Below, in pieces: positions 11,308 to 24,989 of a stretch of 64,000 bases of DNA. How positions within the stretch are numbered: the stretch's first letter is position 1; every line of letters begins with the position of its first letter. The notes beneath the pieces were generated by a model. That model saw only the letters and a list, made by a program, of their open reading frames with translations. It made no database searches and was not told the origin of the DNA. A program made the position numbers and the translations under genes. Location of the stretch: NCBI GenBank assembly GCA_025738555.1, contig JAOVFP010000023.1, positions 2,027,355-2,091,354 on the forward strand, written 5' to 3'. This DNA comes from Cyathus striatus. Its lineage: Eukaryota; Basidiomycota; Agaricomycetes; Agaricales; Nidulariaceae.

Positions 11308-14300
11308 GTACCTGGCTCTCATTTTTCTGTTTGATTAACGCTGAGGAAGCTAATCTGCGGTTTACAGTATCTGTTGTATAACCTTCTTTCTTTTTGTTGC
11401 TGTGGATTTTGAGTGGTGGTGTGTTGACAATGGTAAGTAGTGGCTTGGTCTTCCGAGAGGTTAGGAGCGCTGATCTTGATATCAGGAGTGGATACTTTTG
11501 CATTGGCTTTTCTGTACGTTGGATGGTGTTAGGATACATTATGAGAGGTGTGTTCTGATGTCTACCTGCAACAATTGCGATACTCACGTCCGAAAATTAC
11601 CGATATAGTACTGGTAATAATACAGCCTCCGTGCGTTTTCTATTTTTTTTTCCCTGTCTCCTGCTTTTCGCTTTGCTCTCACCTTTCCCCATTTTTCCCT
11701 CCCCATTCATCGGACATGTTAATTTTTTGATATCTTGTTCATCTGACGGTCTTGTCCTTGGTGTGCTGCGGTCTGCGGGTGGCATCGACGCTAGTAGGAA
11801 GAAAACTCTTCGCTCCATACTTTCGTTGGTCATTCACATCATTTCTATTCCAGTTCTATTCATTTCTGTTTCTGTTACTGTTCTATCGTATCACAGCAAT
11901 GCAATGCAATGACCACTACCTGCGGTTCTGTCGGGTGCTGGCTTATGACACATGTTCTGCAACCTTAAAGCACCTCCGTTTTCTGGGCCACGCGTGATCC
12001 ACATGAGTATATTGAAGGATCGGGATGGCTAACTACTTCACACCTCCCTGGCGGTGCCCTACGTTCTTATCAAAGGGGGTTTCTTTTCCTCCGATCCGCC
12101 GACAGGGTTCAGCTACTCCACTGAGCCCCTCTTTTCATACAATCGATGGGTTAGCCTATCCTAGAATAACTGAATCACTATGCTAAGTCCCATTTTTAGA
12201 ATAAAGCACCCTTGTGAGTGCTTATGTTACTCTTTACTGTCGTGGCTATTTCTTTCGTATCGTGTCTAATTCAGGGTGGGATCTCGAGGTGTTTTATCCG
12301 ACTGAATCGTGAGTTGCCGATTCCCGCCAGACTGGTGAGATCTACTTCTTGACTGCCCCGTGATGCTGCCATTTGAATGCGTTCGCGTTCTTATCAGATT
12401 TCACTGCCCGTTGTTGGACTCTATTAGCGAACCTAAAGCGTCCCATTGCCGCGGAAGTTGTTCGAAAATCATTTATGAATGTGGAATTTTTTGGCGCCTT
12501 CGATTTTGACGCTCAGAGCGCGAATCTTTTCTATCTTCATGTTAATAGATTCCTTACAAGGGCTCAAGTTCAGGAAGGTGTGTACAATGCTCCAGATTCA
12601 GTGAAATTGGTCTCTGGAGTTGGACTTGACATTGCAGCGTGTAACATTCATCAGAACTTGTCAATGCAACCCGCATATTGATATTACTCGTAGTCTTTGG
12701 CTATCGCTGTGTCCTCTTTTTAATTTTTGACTGCGCTAACGTTAAACGGAACAGACTACTGCACATGGATTCTTGCCTACCGTGTTGCCTAGGTTTCAGC
12801 TTTGAAAATGAAAATGGCCTTTGGTGTAAAGGCGGTGAATCATGTTGCAGCACCATAGTAATGCCACGGTTGTAACTAGCGACGGAATTTCTGGGTGACG
12901 TTAAATTCCATGCATACTATCGATCAGGTATAGCTCGCGACTGGTCGTTCCGCCATGAACTTTACAAAGTTCACATGCTCCCAATCAGTAACGATTGCTG
13001 TGGAGGTCCATGATCATTCTACTAGACGCAGAAGAGCATACCTCTCCACTGAGCACGGATACTCTCTCATAATATCAAACAAGGAAGATAAAGGCGTTTC
13101 CGTTTTCGTTACTGTTTCTGAGACGTGACATGCGGAACGATATTTTTTTTATTACGAAAATCACTGTCGAAGGAGTACTGCCACGACATCATAAGCAAAT
13201 ATCTACTTTCGTCGTGCCCATGGCATATGCTCAATAACTTTACTTTCAACTTGGACCCGTGGACCTGTCTTGCATGTACGGCGACCGTATCAGTCACTCT
13301 ATGCCTCAGTGATTTACTGGTTATATTTGATATGAAGGAGTTTACGAAACTCGAGGGCTTGATTTTATTTGCCGGGATTTTTTCATCCTACACTCAAAAG
13401 CGATGTTCATTGACCCACTCAAAGTCTTGGTCCCATGCTAGCAAATCGCTACCGCTGCAGCCAATTAACGAGAGCCTCAAGGCCCGTCGAGGCCCGAAGG
13501 TGGCATGTCGGATCAATTGCCGTAATATGCTTGCTTTCCCTATAGCGACGTTTGCGACCCCCGACATCCAGTCGACATCCATCTATATAGAACATACGCG
13601 CCTTGGAATGCTTAAGCTCAGCTCTCTTCGATACTAGAACATGGACAGTGGCATTGAGCGCTGGCTCATGAAAATTGTCTCAGTACAGTCGGAGGACTGT
13701 TAGAAATCACTAAACAATCCAGTCAAAAGAGATATATATCTTACGGTGATAAAGAGCTCTATTGTTTCTCCAGTAGGAACTGCTAAATGCCACCCGGTCA
13801 CTTATCCGCAGCGGGTTCAACTTTCTCTTCGATGACGGTCCCCCACAGTCACCAGCAAAATGGGTAATTTGAACGAACTATCTCAACGAAGTTGTACAAC
13901 CCAATAGACTCCCTTGAATCACAATTGGGCCATCAGGACTCAACAATTACTCGATATCTAGTCACACGGGTACTCTAGTATGACAGGATAGGACTTTCCC
14001 AATTAAGTAAGTGCAATCTGTGCTTCTTCTCCCCTTTTAACATTGCTTGATAATACTTTTGGTGCCAAATCAATTGGGGTGAGGATATTATCGCTCCTTT
14101 AGGTCTTGTGTGAACAGAGCGATGGAACGTGCTTGCTCAATTAGACCATTCTCAAGGGCAACTTCGCTTGAATGAGTATGTCGGCATGACTTGAACGTGA
14201 GCTTCAGTACGTCGAATTAGACAAAAGTTCTTGTCTTCTCGGCTTCCTGGTTCTTCATTGATTTCTCTATCCGTGAAGGTTCGCGATTTCCTTTGACATT

Positions 14301-17300
14301 GCTCAGCGCTTCACATAGTTGGGGCTTGCGTTCCGTTAATTATGTTGTGCAGGTGACCACTGTCCAATTGTACTCGTGCCGAAGGATACGGCGGCATGGC
14401 GGAGGAGACATTCAAACTTCAATTAGTCCATACATCCTATGTCTTCTGGAATCAAGCTACATAGATATCCCCGAAAGCCAACTTTTATATTTGCGATATG
14501 ATCATTGGGCCCAATACACCTGTTTGCGACATTTACACAAAACCGCACTATTATCACTGTAAGCAGGTACCAAGATAAGTCTAAATGCACCTTTTTATTT
14601 CTCATAACATACGAACTAATGATATACACAAAGAGATGACAACACAGGCTGGCCGTAATAGCGGGCCCAATGCTATACTAAAAAAAACTTCAAAATGGGC
14701 CGTGCTTGAATATTCCAATTCAGTTGGTCATGTAGCCAAAGTGAGAAATGTTTTTTCCATGCTGTAAATTGATTCATTTTGGTGGATCTAAATGATTTGG
14801 GAATGCAATAATTTCCCGCCCACAACAAACGCCGAGGTCCCACTCTGACACTGGCGCGGCACTAAACCGTATGGCTCTTTAGCCATCTGTGTTCAGAATA
14901 GTGATCTCGTATGGATCCGTACTGCGAGTAAGACCGGAAATAAGGACTTGGTAGATTTACTGTGTGATTTATTCATGTCATCATGATATTTGCTCACTCT
15001 GACTCACAAATGACTAACCTTCATCAGTATCATGATGGCGGGCCTCGTCATTAGGCTGCTCTGCGTGCTATGATCTAATATGTTCCTCAGGTTCAATGCG
15101 CGTATTCTTGCCATCGTCACTGCCATAGAACACGACGTAAAATTTTACTTCTCCGCAAGTGCTTCAGGCACTTGGTGTGTACCGTGTGCCTCTTGGGTTA
15201 CTGGTACACATAAATGTCGTCACATCGCGGCCGATTGAGATTCTTCCGAGTCGGTTAATAGATATCGACACTCACGCTTTAGAGCACCGTAAATTATACC
15301 GCATACTTGAGCAGAGTCTATGACTTTTAAATACATGATTCCGGGCATTGATTAGTACTCACTCCAAACCGCCGGTGTTTGTTTGGCTTAGTTAGTTGTC
15401 ATACATTCGGAGTCTACTTATAAGTAGTTAAAATTAACTCTTGTCTCCAATATTTATGCGGCATCTGAGCTATTCTCCAATCCACCGCAATACAATTGTG
15501 CTTAAGTTGTTGTTATTTGAGCGGCTGAGTCTTCGGAAGATAGATCATAGAAGCATTCACAAACGCTAACGCCACCGGAACGGGATAAGTGCATTCCAAA
15601 AATAGAACGTACTCCGCGCACTTTTATTTGGCTTGAAGAACATTGTCAAATAATTACCAACTTGGATCAACAACGGAGGATACGGAATTCAACATCTTTT
15701 CCTCTCTTGCCCACTTGCTTACTTCATTTTTTCATATCTGTTCGTGTTCCACCACACATCCCAAATACTCAACTTGCTTCTGCTTAAAGTAATCATTATC
15801 ATACTACACCTTCGTAAACACTTTTCGGCATCTGAACCAAAAATACACCGAAGACGATGCCGTTATGTGGTGTGCGTGCGTTTGGCCAAAGATTCCAATG
15901 GTTTATACATCATCGGGTAGTGCTTCATGACGTGGGGTTCATCTTTTGAACTTTTCTCAGCTTGTTATCGGCCTTGACGCTCTTTGTGTGAACGGTTATA
16001 CCCGCCTTTAAACTTGTCACGAGGAATCACGAGGAATCACCGACTCCCGAGGTTTTAACCGTTTTAGTGATGTTCGTCGGTCACAAATGTTTGATCGGCG
16101 TTCCGCGATCCCACACCTTGGTCCGAGGCAAGGGCCCAATCAAACTCAATCGACTGGCAGATCTAGTACACTGCGAACTATGTGAGTCCGTCGCATAGCT
16201 TCCTCCCCAACGTCCACCGGCACTGCTGTCTCTTTCAACTACTATTCGCGAACGAATAGGTAAATTGCAGCCAATATATATTATTCGACCCCAACGGTCC
16301 CAAGTTGGACATGGTCTGCCTGGTCTGGTTTATGACTTGTGACACCGGTAAGTCATGTATATTTTTCCGTGTTTTTTTTTATAAGGGAAAGGAAGAAGGA
16401 AGGACAGCCTAGTCCTTGGCGTAATGCGTATAGGTACTTTGTGTGTAATCCCTCATTTTATTTTATTAAGGGATGGAGGATTAACAAAATTTAATTAGCA
16501 TCAATATTTCTTTAACGCAGCCATACTTTCAATGCTGCCGCGCACTTCAAGTCAGCAGCTTGGCCATAGTACTAGACTTACAACCTCCTCAGTGGCACGG
16601 TGATCGTGAACTCCTGCGAGCATCCTCAAAACTGTACTGGGCATCGTGAGTAGCTCTCCTGAAGAAGTCATGACAACTTGACAGTGTCTCAATAATGGAG
16701 AAGCTATCTCCATATCCTATCTTTTCTACTGCGGACGTATAGGAGTTACACAATATTTGAGGAAGATATGCGTGTAATGACTGACAGGATACTCTAAATA
16801 CGTCGTAGATACCCTGCCCGCCCCTATATGGCGGTAGTCTATCGCGCTCGATATGGAAGACATTTACGGCATCATTAGTACGACAGACAGACACCAAATC
16901 GCGCCGAGAGCTCCTGGTTGGCGGCAACCCTTATTGAGACTACATCCCAGAATCTCCTATACAGTATGGCCAATCGAATGGCCAAAACTCTTTACTCTTA
17001 CAGGGTTTTGAAAGCGCTGATGAAATTTCGTGTTTCTAATGTGCGTTAGTAATACCACCTGAACATTCTCTTCCATCCGCGGCATGCTCTTCATCTTCAT
17101 GAAACCTACGACGCCGCTACTGACTATCGGGAAATACAACTCCTGTTACTAGTATCCAGTACGAACTCTAGGTTGCCGTTTCTGGTGGAACAGTGTTCGA
17201 CGCAATCGGTGTCTCCTCGCCGTGAATGGATTATGTCAGCAGCCAGCGACATGCTCACAACAGTCAGGTGTCACGCAAGCTACTGAAGCCGCACGCCACG

Positions 17301-17327
17301 CTGGATCTACAATAGTTATGTTTGCAT
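11308..17327. other. 6-kb interval without a supported gene
   Basis: ORFs up to 170 codons occur on both strands but lack conserved motifs, sensible splice continuation or codon coherence. A 10-bp tandem duplication (gaggaatcac) lies near 16020. Pyrimidine-rich tracts near 15700-15790 look promoter-like but lead to nothing I recognise. I see no tRNA and no paired terminal repeats. Confidence 0.45.
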
Positions 17328-17336
17328 TATATTTAA
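17328..17336 (+). promoter_or_regulatory. TATA-like box of the GH5 glucanase gene
   Basis: TATATTTAA about 60 bp upstream of the chosen ATG (17397). Position and composition fit a fungal core promoter. No further elements were identified. Confidence 0.4.
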
Positions 17337-17396
17337 ACCTGGCCATCTGCATGATCACGCAAGCTTGCTTCCCCCCGTTCCCTACGCCCTGCGTTC

Positions 17397-20216
17397 ATGG
17401 ATTCTCCTCATCCCTCTGGACGCCCAATTTCTGGCGATTCCCTGACTGTTGGTGGCTACAGCACTCCTTTACCCGAGAAAGATAGCAATGACTCCCTCCG
17501 TCAAGCAGTAGCTCTCACGAACACATATCTAACAGGCGAACCTTCACCAACGCCTCGCTCAAATACCCCATCAGTGCAATTAGCTCCCCTTCTGACCACG
17601 AGGGAGAAGGAAGCACCGTCCTACTATTCGGAAGGTCCTCCTGCTCTGGTCTCTGAACCACCGCCCACATCCAAGCCAAAGCGAAGGCGTCCCTTCCTTC
17701 TTCTTGCGATTGCCGTTGGAGCGCTCATCGCGGTTATCCTCATTGTAATTCTCCCGGTCTACTTCACGGTCATCAAACCGAAAAATAGGGATCGAGCAGC
17801 AACGACAACTGGAAGTGGGAGCAGCTCGGAAGGAAGTAGTGCTGGCAGTAGTAGCACGGCGGGTGCAGAAGCTCCCCAACCCACTCCCACCGTTCTGATT
17901 ACTGGTGGAGACGGTTCGACGATTACCACCGAAGATGGGAGTCAGTTTGTGTACAGTAATAAGTTCGGGGGATTTTGTGAGTATTTCAAATCATTGTATT
18001 TTTCGCCGTCGTCGTCGTCGTCGTGGAAAGCGTGGGTTTCAGCTCCACGTTCCTGAGACATTGTTGATCGGGTGCTCGACTGCGATCTTTTCGAAACATC
18101 TCTTGTGCTATTATTAGAATTCTACCGCTACCACGACCCCAGTCAACATTTTCTCTTGGAAATCCATTCTTCGAACGTCTACTAACGATGAATGTGATTA
18201 TAGGGGTATCCGATCCTGAAGATCCTTTCAACAACAATGCTCAGCCCAATTCGTGGACCCCTCCTCTCAATCAGAGCTGGACGTATGGCAAGGATCGCAT
18301 CTTCGGGTATGGCGGGCCGTTTGAGTTGCCTATGTGACGCAGCGCTAACTGATAACGTTTGCTCCTAACTGTTAGTGTTAACCTCGGCGGTCTTTTCGTT
18401 TTGGAACCTTTTATCACTCCTGCGCTGTATCAGAAATATCCTAATGCTATTGACGAGTGGACCCTCAGCACCTTAATGGCGGCAGATAGCGCCAGTGGAG
18501 GTTTATCTCAGCTAGAAGACCATTATAATACGTTCATTGCAAGTCACTTTCCTGTTTTCTGACGGACTATTCTGAACAAGGCTCTAGACAGAACAGGATA
18601 TTGCGGAAATAGCCGGCGCTGGCCTAAACTGGGTTAGGATACCTATCCCTTTCTGGGCCATTGACAAATGGCCGGGAGAGCCTTTCCTTGCTAATACAAG
18701 CTGGAAGTACGTTCTTCCTCCGACTTACGCTCGTTTATGGGTCCCAACATATTATTAGGTACATCCTTCGCGTCCTTGGGTGGTGTAGAAAATATGGTAT
18801 CCGTGTCAAGATTGATCTCCACACAATTCCCGGATCTCAAAATGGTGAGTCCCAGTAACTATCGACAACACATATCCTTATAGTCTGTTACGTAGGCTTC
18901 AATCACTCTGGAAAGGACGGTCAAATCAATTTCCTGAACGGTGTCATGGGCTACGCCAATGCACAACGCGCACTGAATTATATTCGGATCCTTACTGAAT
19001 TCTTCTCCCAGCAACAGTACAACAATCTCGTGCTCATCTTTGGTATTATCAACGAGGCCGGATACAACACAATTGGAAGGGACAATCTCCAAAGCTTGTG
19101 AGGCATAACCTTTTGTTAACCGTGTACCGATGCTGATCAGCATTACAGCTACTTGCAGGTACTTATAGCTTAACTTTGCTTAGAGTACGAATAACTTACA
19201 ACCACAAACGTATAGGCGTACTCTATGATGCGTGATATTACAGGCATTGGCGAAGGGAAGGGCGCGTATATGAGCTTCCACGATGGTTTTCAAAGTTTGG
19301 CATCCTGGAGCGACTTCATGCGAGGTGCCGACCGAGTCGCTCTCGATACTCACCCATACTTCGCATTTAGCCACAGCCCTGCCCTGGAACCCCTTGCTAC
19401 CGGAACGGGTCTTAATGCCGGAGGCGTTTGGCCCGCCCGCGCCTGTACTAGCTGGGGAGGGAACATCAACAATAGGTAAGTCGATCCATTATCCAAATCA
19501 AACCATATTATCCTCAATTCCGTGGTCGCCACAGCCGGTCTGCATTCGGAGTCACGATTGCAGGAGAGTTCAGCAATGGAATTAACGACTGTGGATTGTT
19601 CCTCAACGGAGTCGGCGGAACTTCATTTTATGGAGGTGACTGTAGTTTCTGGCAAGATTCCTCTACCTGGAACAGCACGATTAAGGCTGGGCTTAACCTT
19701 TTTACACTGGCAAGCATGGATGCATTGCAAGATTTCTTTTTCTGGACCTGGAAGATTGGCAACTCCACGGCCGGCCTTGTTGAATCCCCTCTTTGGTCAT
19801 ATCAACTTGGCTTGCAACAAGGGTGGATGCCTACAGATCCTAGGACTTCTGTAGGTACATGCGCAGCACTCGGTGCGGGTGGCCCACAATTCGATGGCAC
19901 CTTCCAGCCATGGCAAACAGGAGGAACCGGAGCCGGCGCTGTAGAACCAACGGAAACTCAGCAGTGGCCCTGGCCACCCGCGCAGATATCGCACGCTGAT
20001 GACCCAGTGTCTCAGCTACCATCTTATACTCCGACAGCACCTATCGCTACTCTTCCTCCTCCTACACTTACTCCTACACCCACCAAAAGTATTGATGTCG
20101 GTAATGGATGGTTTGATTCTCAGGATACTGCACCTGCACCAACAACTATTCAAGGCTGCACATATCCCGATCCATGGGACGCTATTAACGCTGATGTACC
20201 TCCTCCATGTAATTGA
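17397..20216 (+). CDS. Membrane-anchored glucan 1,3-beta-glucosidase (GH5)
   Basis: Exo-beta-1,3-glucanase of GH5, resembling type-II-membrane fungal forms such as ExgD; acts on cell-wall glucan. Nine exons: 17397-17976, 18204-18306, 18376-18538, 18588-18706, 18759-18844, 18896-19097, 19149-19158, 19216-19475, 19535-20216 (734 residues). A Ser/Pro-rich cytosolic tail precedes KPKRRR and one membrane anchor (about residues 100-126), then a Ser/Gly linker and the catalytic domain. Motifs: FGVNLGGLFVLEPF, LNWVRIPIPFWAI, VKIDLHTIPGSQNG, the acid/base Glu in FGIINEAGYN, ALDTHPYFAF, and the nucleophile Glu in TIAGEFSNGIND. Exon 7 is only 10 nt and supplies the end of SFYLQ. The intron at 18539-18587 is GC-AG. 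Introns are otherwise 51-69 bp except the first (227 bp). The start was chosen because it gives the usual tail-anchor-linker layout. Confidence 0.93.
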
Positions 20217-23019
20217 AGAACAGTTAAAAGGACTATTATGTACTTGGACTATGATGTTATGGACTAGGCTATGTTATAAATAGTATTTTGGAGACGGTTT
20301 TGGATGTCGCTCTTTTGTATCTTCGTACTTTTACTTATTATACCCCATAATTTCTGCAACCTACACCCCAGGTTACTTTTCGTCGATATATATGATGTAA
20401 GGATATTCACGATTTCAGCTAGTAATAGCGATGACGAGCGTACATCCTGTTAAGAATCAAAGCAAGTACTTTGATCGCTCATAGCGCCATTGAACCTAGC
20501 GGGCCGCACTACCTTCCACTAGTCGATACATCAGAGAAACTTTGGCAATGTATCTACTGGCACATATGATTTTCCTACTACTTGGTGTCATGGGTTCACC
20601 ATGGAGCTGACTCCTGAGTAAATATTTGACATTTATCAGTCTTGTGGAGTCTGTGCGCTGAAAGGGACATCTTGAATCCCAATATATCCCTCTGGAGAAA
20701 TACGAAGCACGTTCAGAAATATGACATATATTTCCCAGTATTTTTGAAAAATTGAAGATACGTCCAAGAGCCTCGAGGCCGGACCTGGAGATTCAGAACG
20801 GACTTTGGACGGGATGGGCCGCCTCAAATGTTGATGTGTTTGATTCCAATAAGGGATATCAACACTGACAAGCAACGGGGACTAAAGCTTGGATGCCGTT
20901 GAAATCGCCTCTTTCTCTTTCGTTCTTCTACTTGAATTCTTCCGGTCCAATGCTGAAGTCACTTGTCCATTGGCTATTGCTCTTTACTATCTAATCTATT
21001 GCTTATGAACATTGACATTTCCTTTACGTCTCCCCACGCTTGCTCTCCGCCGACATAGCCCAATTCGTTGCTATTGCGAAGCACTCAGAAACAGGCATTC
21101 TTCATGTCTCCTCGGTTGCATGAAACAGAATCAAAGCAGACTCGAAGGATCTAGTTTTTCGAAGTGCTAATTCAAGCTACTGCTGACAATATTCCTATGC
21201 GACTAGCAATCACTCTCACTGCAGACGTGTACGCTCTAGATTGAGCCAAAAGGCTCGAAACAAGCTCTGATACTTGAAGTTCCTATCAACCCCTACTTTT
21301 CTCACTCTGTCATGCAAATATACATATGGCCCTCAATGTCTCTCATGCTCCGACACAGATTAAGCAGAATCAAAGAACGAAACATGGATAGATACAGCTG
21401 GAATCGAACCAGAACATCATCAATTGATAATACTGTTATTTCTATCCCAAAAAACATTGCGAATGCTTCATGTCAACCTCACGAATTCATATGTTGATCC
21501 ACAATCTATGAAATGCTTGTTGCGCTGGTTGAAATAATGGAAGACCCTGATGCTGGACCATGAACAAGAAGCTGTAGATCTCTGGACTTCGAGAAGTTCA
21601 TCTTGTTTCCAGCTTCGAATCGCTATAACCCCAAGATGCATACTGTCTGTGGGTTGTTATTTTTTATCATCTTTGACTACTGGAATTGTTGGTAGGCAGA
21701 GAAACTTCAGTATCGTCGAGGATACGCATAGCCAATCATCAAATCAGTAAGAGCTCTCTCCGCTATCTACCCACAGGTGAAATTTTTTGAAGGGCCGTGT
21801 AACATTGCTGCGTTCAAATACGCAAGCTGAAACTTAAAGATAGATCTTATTATATTGACGAAGACGAGCTGCTGGGAATATCTAGCAAAATAGGGGTAAT
21901 ACCTCAGCGGAATCGTGTATTGGTATTTGGTCAGTATCTACTAGCTTACTGATATGAAGCTTTAGACAGTCCATGCTCGAAAATGCTTCGAAACGGCACG
22001 ATAAAATAGCTCCGTTAAGGAAAGTCAATTTTAATAGCGTTGCTCACTGATAGGCAGATAGGGATTCAAACTGTTTGGTGACATCCCTTTCTTCCTCTGT
22101 TCGATCCAGGGGCCTCTGCAGATATTTATTCTTGCGAAACATCGAAAACCACTTTACTTGTGCGCAATTTCTGTTGGTAATAAATCATTTCGGGGAAGAG
22201 GCAAGGCGGAGGTCAAGTCTGCACGATTCTCGAAAGGTTCGTCAAAATGGCACGCGAAACAACCGGGTTTGCTCTTTTCTTTTGATGATCCTGCCTCCTA
22301 CCAGCTCCGACGTTCTTTTTTCCTGTAAATCCGTCGACTATCCGCCTTAATATGTGTTAATGCAGAAATATATTCTCGCGCGCCGTCCAGCTGGTCCATC
22401 CTAGTCCTTGGGACTGGTACCTTATGAAGAAATATCGGTAACTTACGATGGGACGCCCAAAGCGCTTCTGATTACCCCTTTTGTAAGTAACAATCGATCA
22501 ATACCGGTAGGGTCACGGTATGCCCAAGCTGGCGGCTACGTCCCAATATGACCCCTGCTCTATATCGAGACCGCACAGATCTCTACTTATGTACTGAAAT
22601 ATCAGAAGATGATGTTAAAAAAGCCAAACGCCGCAATCGCACATGGGAATAGATGGCATCCTCGACCAAAGATCTCGGAGACCTTCCTTTCATAGTCCAC
22701 CGGACCAAACATAATTATTTTGACACGGCACTCAATGTTCTCGCTTCGGACAAGACTCACTTTTTACCAAGACGCGCACCAAACAGCCACGCTTCCCAAG
22801 GCTCTGCACGGACAATCTCCTTCGATCACACCGAAGGTGCCTTCATTGAATCCGGTATGTTGCTCTTCTAGCTTTATCTCAATCTGGATAGCCTTACCTC
22901 CTGTGGGCTAATCCACTTCAAGGATTACGAGATCCTCATCTTGATTTGGTTTGGCGTAGCAGCCGAATTATTGTATTAACACGATTGACCCGGAGATGTA
23001 CTGGAACCGTGGATGGAGA
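20217..23019. other. Interval without a supported gene
   Basis: Only short ORFs without motifs. An isolated T-arm-like hairpin (ctggttcgattccag on the minus strand, near 21400) has no matching A box or acceptor stem, so it is not a tRNA. An ORF at 22653-22868 could continue through an intron but leads into a frame that overlaps the TEA gene and was not accepted. Confidence 0.45.
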
Positions 23020-23026
23020 TATAAAG
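23020..23026 (+). promoter_or_regulatory. TATA box of the TEA gene
   Basis: TATAAAG about 50 bp upstream of the start codon at 23073, followed by a pyrimidine-rich stretch typical of fungal transcription starts. It supports placing the TEA start at 23073. Confidence 0.5.
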
Positions 23027-23072
23027 GAAAGAATCTTAAGGTCTTACCATCCAAGCTTCTCTACCCTCTTCA

Positions 23073-24638
23073 ATGAACGGAACAACCATGACCTCTACCT
23101 CCCTATCGAACTCACCATCCGTGTCTTGCGTCTCAAGATCCAATGTCGAGGCTCTCAAGTGTCCCCCCCTTCAAAGCACCCGCACCCAAGACGTCTTCCA
23201 GTCAGTTGTGAAAGGCCGGAAGAGCTGGAAAACTCTGAGGGGCGGCGAAGTTGTTTGGCCTCCTGAACTTGAGGCTGCCTTAATTGAAGGTATACTCATA
23301 TCTCTCTATTTGCTGCTGGGATCTAACGCATTACACTCCAGGCCTCGAAAACTACACCCCTGATGATTCGCGCGAGACGCGATTATTGGGTCGTTTCCCT
23401 ATGAGAAACAGGTTTATTTCGGACTACATCTTCGACAAGACTGGCAAGAGGAGAACTGCCAAACAAGTTGGCAGCCGCTTACAACAACTGAGGGATACAT
23501 GCGGTGGAAAGAAACGTAAGCTCCACAACATCAGTTAATTGGCCACCCTGACTTACATTACGTTCATAGTATTGAGCCTGCTTTCCCCAATTCGTCGTCT
23601 CCCCCGTCCTACACAGTCTCTTTCTCCCAATTTTGCATCTTCATCGCTTCGTGATGATGGCGATTCTAGCAGCGATGGGTCTACACCCAGTACACCCACC
23701 GACGCACATGCCACCCTTCAGAACCTTCTCTACCGTGGTGTTGGGAACAGTGAATACATGAGACAACCTGTTGTTTATATCGACCTTTTGCCAGTTGATG
23801 TCGTGGACAATGGGTCACAAGGTCTTCCTAGAATTGATGAAGAGGTTTGCATGTCCAAAGGCTATTACCCAGTTCGTTCTGCGGACCGACCTCGACATAT
23901 TCGCAATATCGACCCAACAATCACATTGTCTTCGTCGTCAAGCCATTCGCCAACATCACATTTCCTGGTCTATGGTCCTGGGGGAGACGTACACTCGGAA
24001 GCCGTCCCAATGGAATATTTTGGGAATGCCCCGACTGATTCATCTCTTCATCTCTATAAAACCACTCTGGCACCCGAATTTTGGCCGACTCTTTGTCAAT
24101 CCCCAGGTATGTTCATAACGGACGACAATATTTTCGATTCCTGACATGTATATCTAGATCCCACACAATTCACTATTATACAGCGTGTACAAGACTCAGA
24201 CGGCTCAATAACTTTTTCCGCGATGTACAAGTTCAGCTACCCCAGTAGCTTTCTTAACCAGGACTTTCAGCCCTTTCCCGGAGACTTTCAAACTCAAGAC
24301 CACGTCAAGATCATCCAACCTTCCTCCCAGCTAGACTTTAGCGACTTTGATTTGTTCGTTATGCCAGGGAATGAAGGGATGCCAATGGATATGGGATACC
24401 AAAAACCATTTTACGGCGCCAACTGTCTGCCAAAGACGAACGAACAATGGAATATGTCTTCCCCGTATCCTTGTCGTCTGGTTGTGGATCCGATTTTGAC
24501 CAACTTAGTGCTTGCGATGAGGAGATGCGATCTCCTATGGCGGTGTCATTTCCGGCCAATGTACAAAACTACATCCCCGTATGTTTTTTTCTCCATACTC
24601 ATTAGCATCATATTTACGACTCCTAGGTGCTTCAATAA
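23073..24638 (+). CDS. TEA/ATTS domain transcription factor
   Basis: DNA-binding factor of the TEA family (AbaA, Tec1, TEAD relatives), nuclear. Six exons: 23073-23289, 23342-23515, 23570-24106, 24158-24464, 24509-24578, 24627-24638, giving 438 residues. The TEA domain is near residues 57-130: GGEVVWPPELEAALIEGL, GRFPMRNRFISDYIF, KTGKRRTAKQVGSRLQQL. The third helix keeps KQVGSRLQ where AbaA/TEAD have KQVSSHIQ. The rest is Ser/Pro-rich and then an acidic, aromatic C-terminal region such as SDFDLFVMPG. The last two introns (44 and 48 bp) are inferred; skipping them gives a different, less protein-like tail ending at 24645, so the final 30 residues are less certain. The target genes are not visible from sequence. 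Confidence 0.85.
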
Positions 24639-24989
24639 GTTGTAAAAGCATTAATTTATTGTATACTATTATGACGACATGGTCTGTTCGCTACCGAGTT
24701 AATTAATGCCGTGAGTCCTTTTATATATGCTATCTTCACCAACGGCAATTAATCCGAGACTCCAGATATTGTATTTCTCCTGTTATTCGTATTTGCTATA
24801 CCCATTAGTATCCATAGAACTTGTAGTTTCTTCGTTTGTATCGACGAGTGAAGAAGATTCCATTATACTTTATTACATATCCGATGTATGTAGTTATACC
24901 CATGAACAATCTTCACATGAACTTCGAACTCCACACTGCTTCAGCCCTCCTTGCTTCATCGCTTCCGGTCCCATAAATTCTTGTGCTAA

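Noticed and set aside
10936..11322. 128-codon minus-strand ORF rich in Leu and Arg
   Set aside because: Complement of the charged last exon of pinin, which fully explains the open frame.
13125..13637. 170-codon plus-strand ORF in the 11-17 kb gap
   Set aside because: No motif, Cys/Ser/Thr-rich random-like composition, and overlapping ORFs on the other strand. Not supported.
16589..16927. 112-codon minus-strand ORF
   Set aside because: No recognisable domain and no splice partners on either side.
21386..21450. Possible tRNA on the minus strand (ctggttcgattccag hairpin and paired ggataga/tctatcc)
   Set aside because: The T-arm is convincing but spacing to the outer stem is wrong, and there is no A box or anticodon arm. 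At best a tRNA fragment.
22653..23266. Two-exon gene starting MASSTKDLGD upstream of the TEA gene
   Set aside because: The plausible splice leads into a frame overlapping the TEA start and across its TATA box, with no motif. TEA is far better supported.
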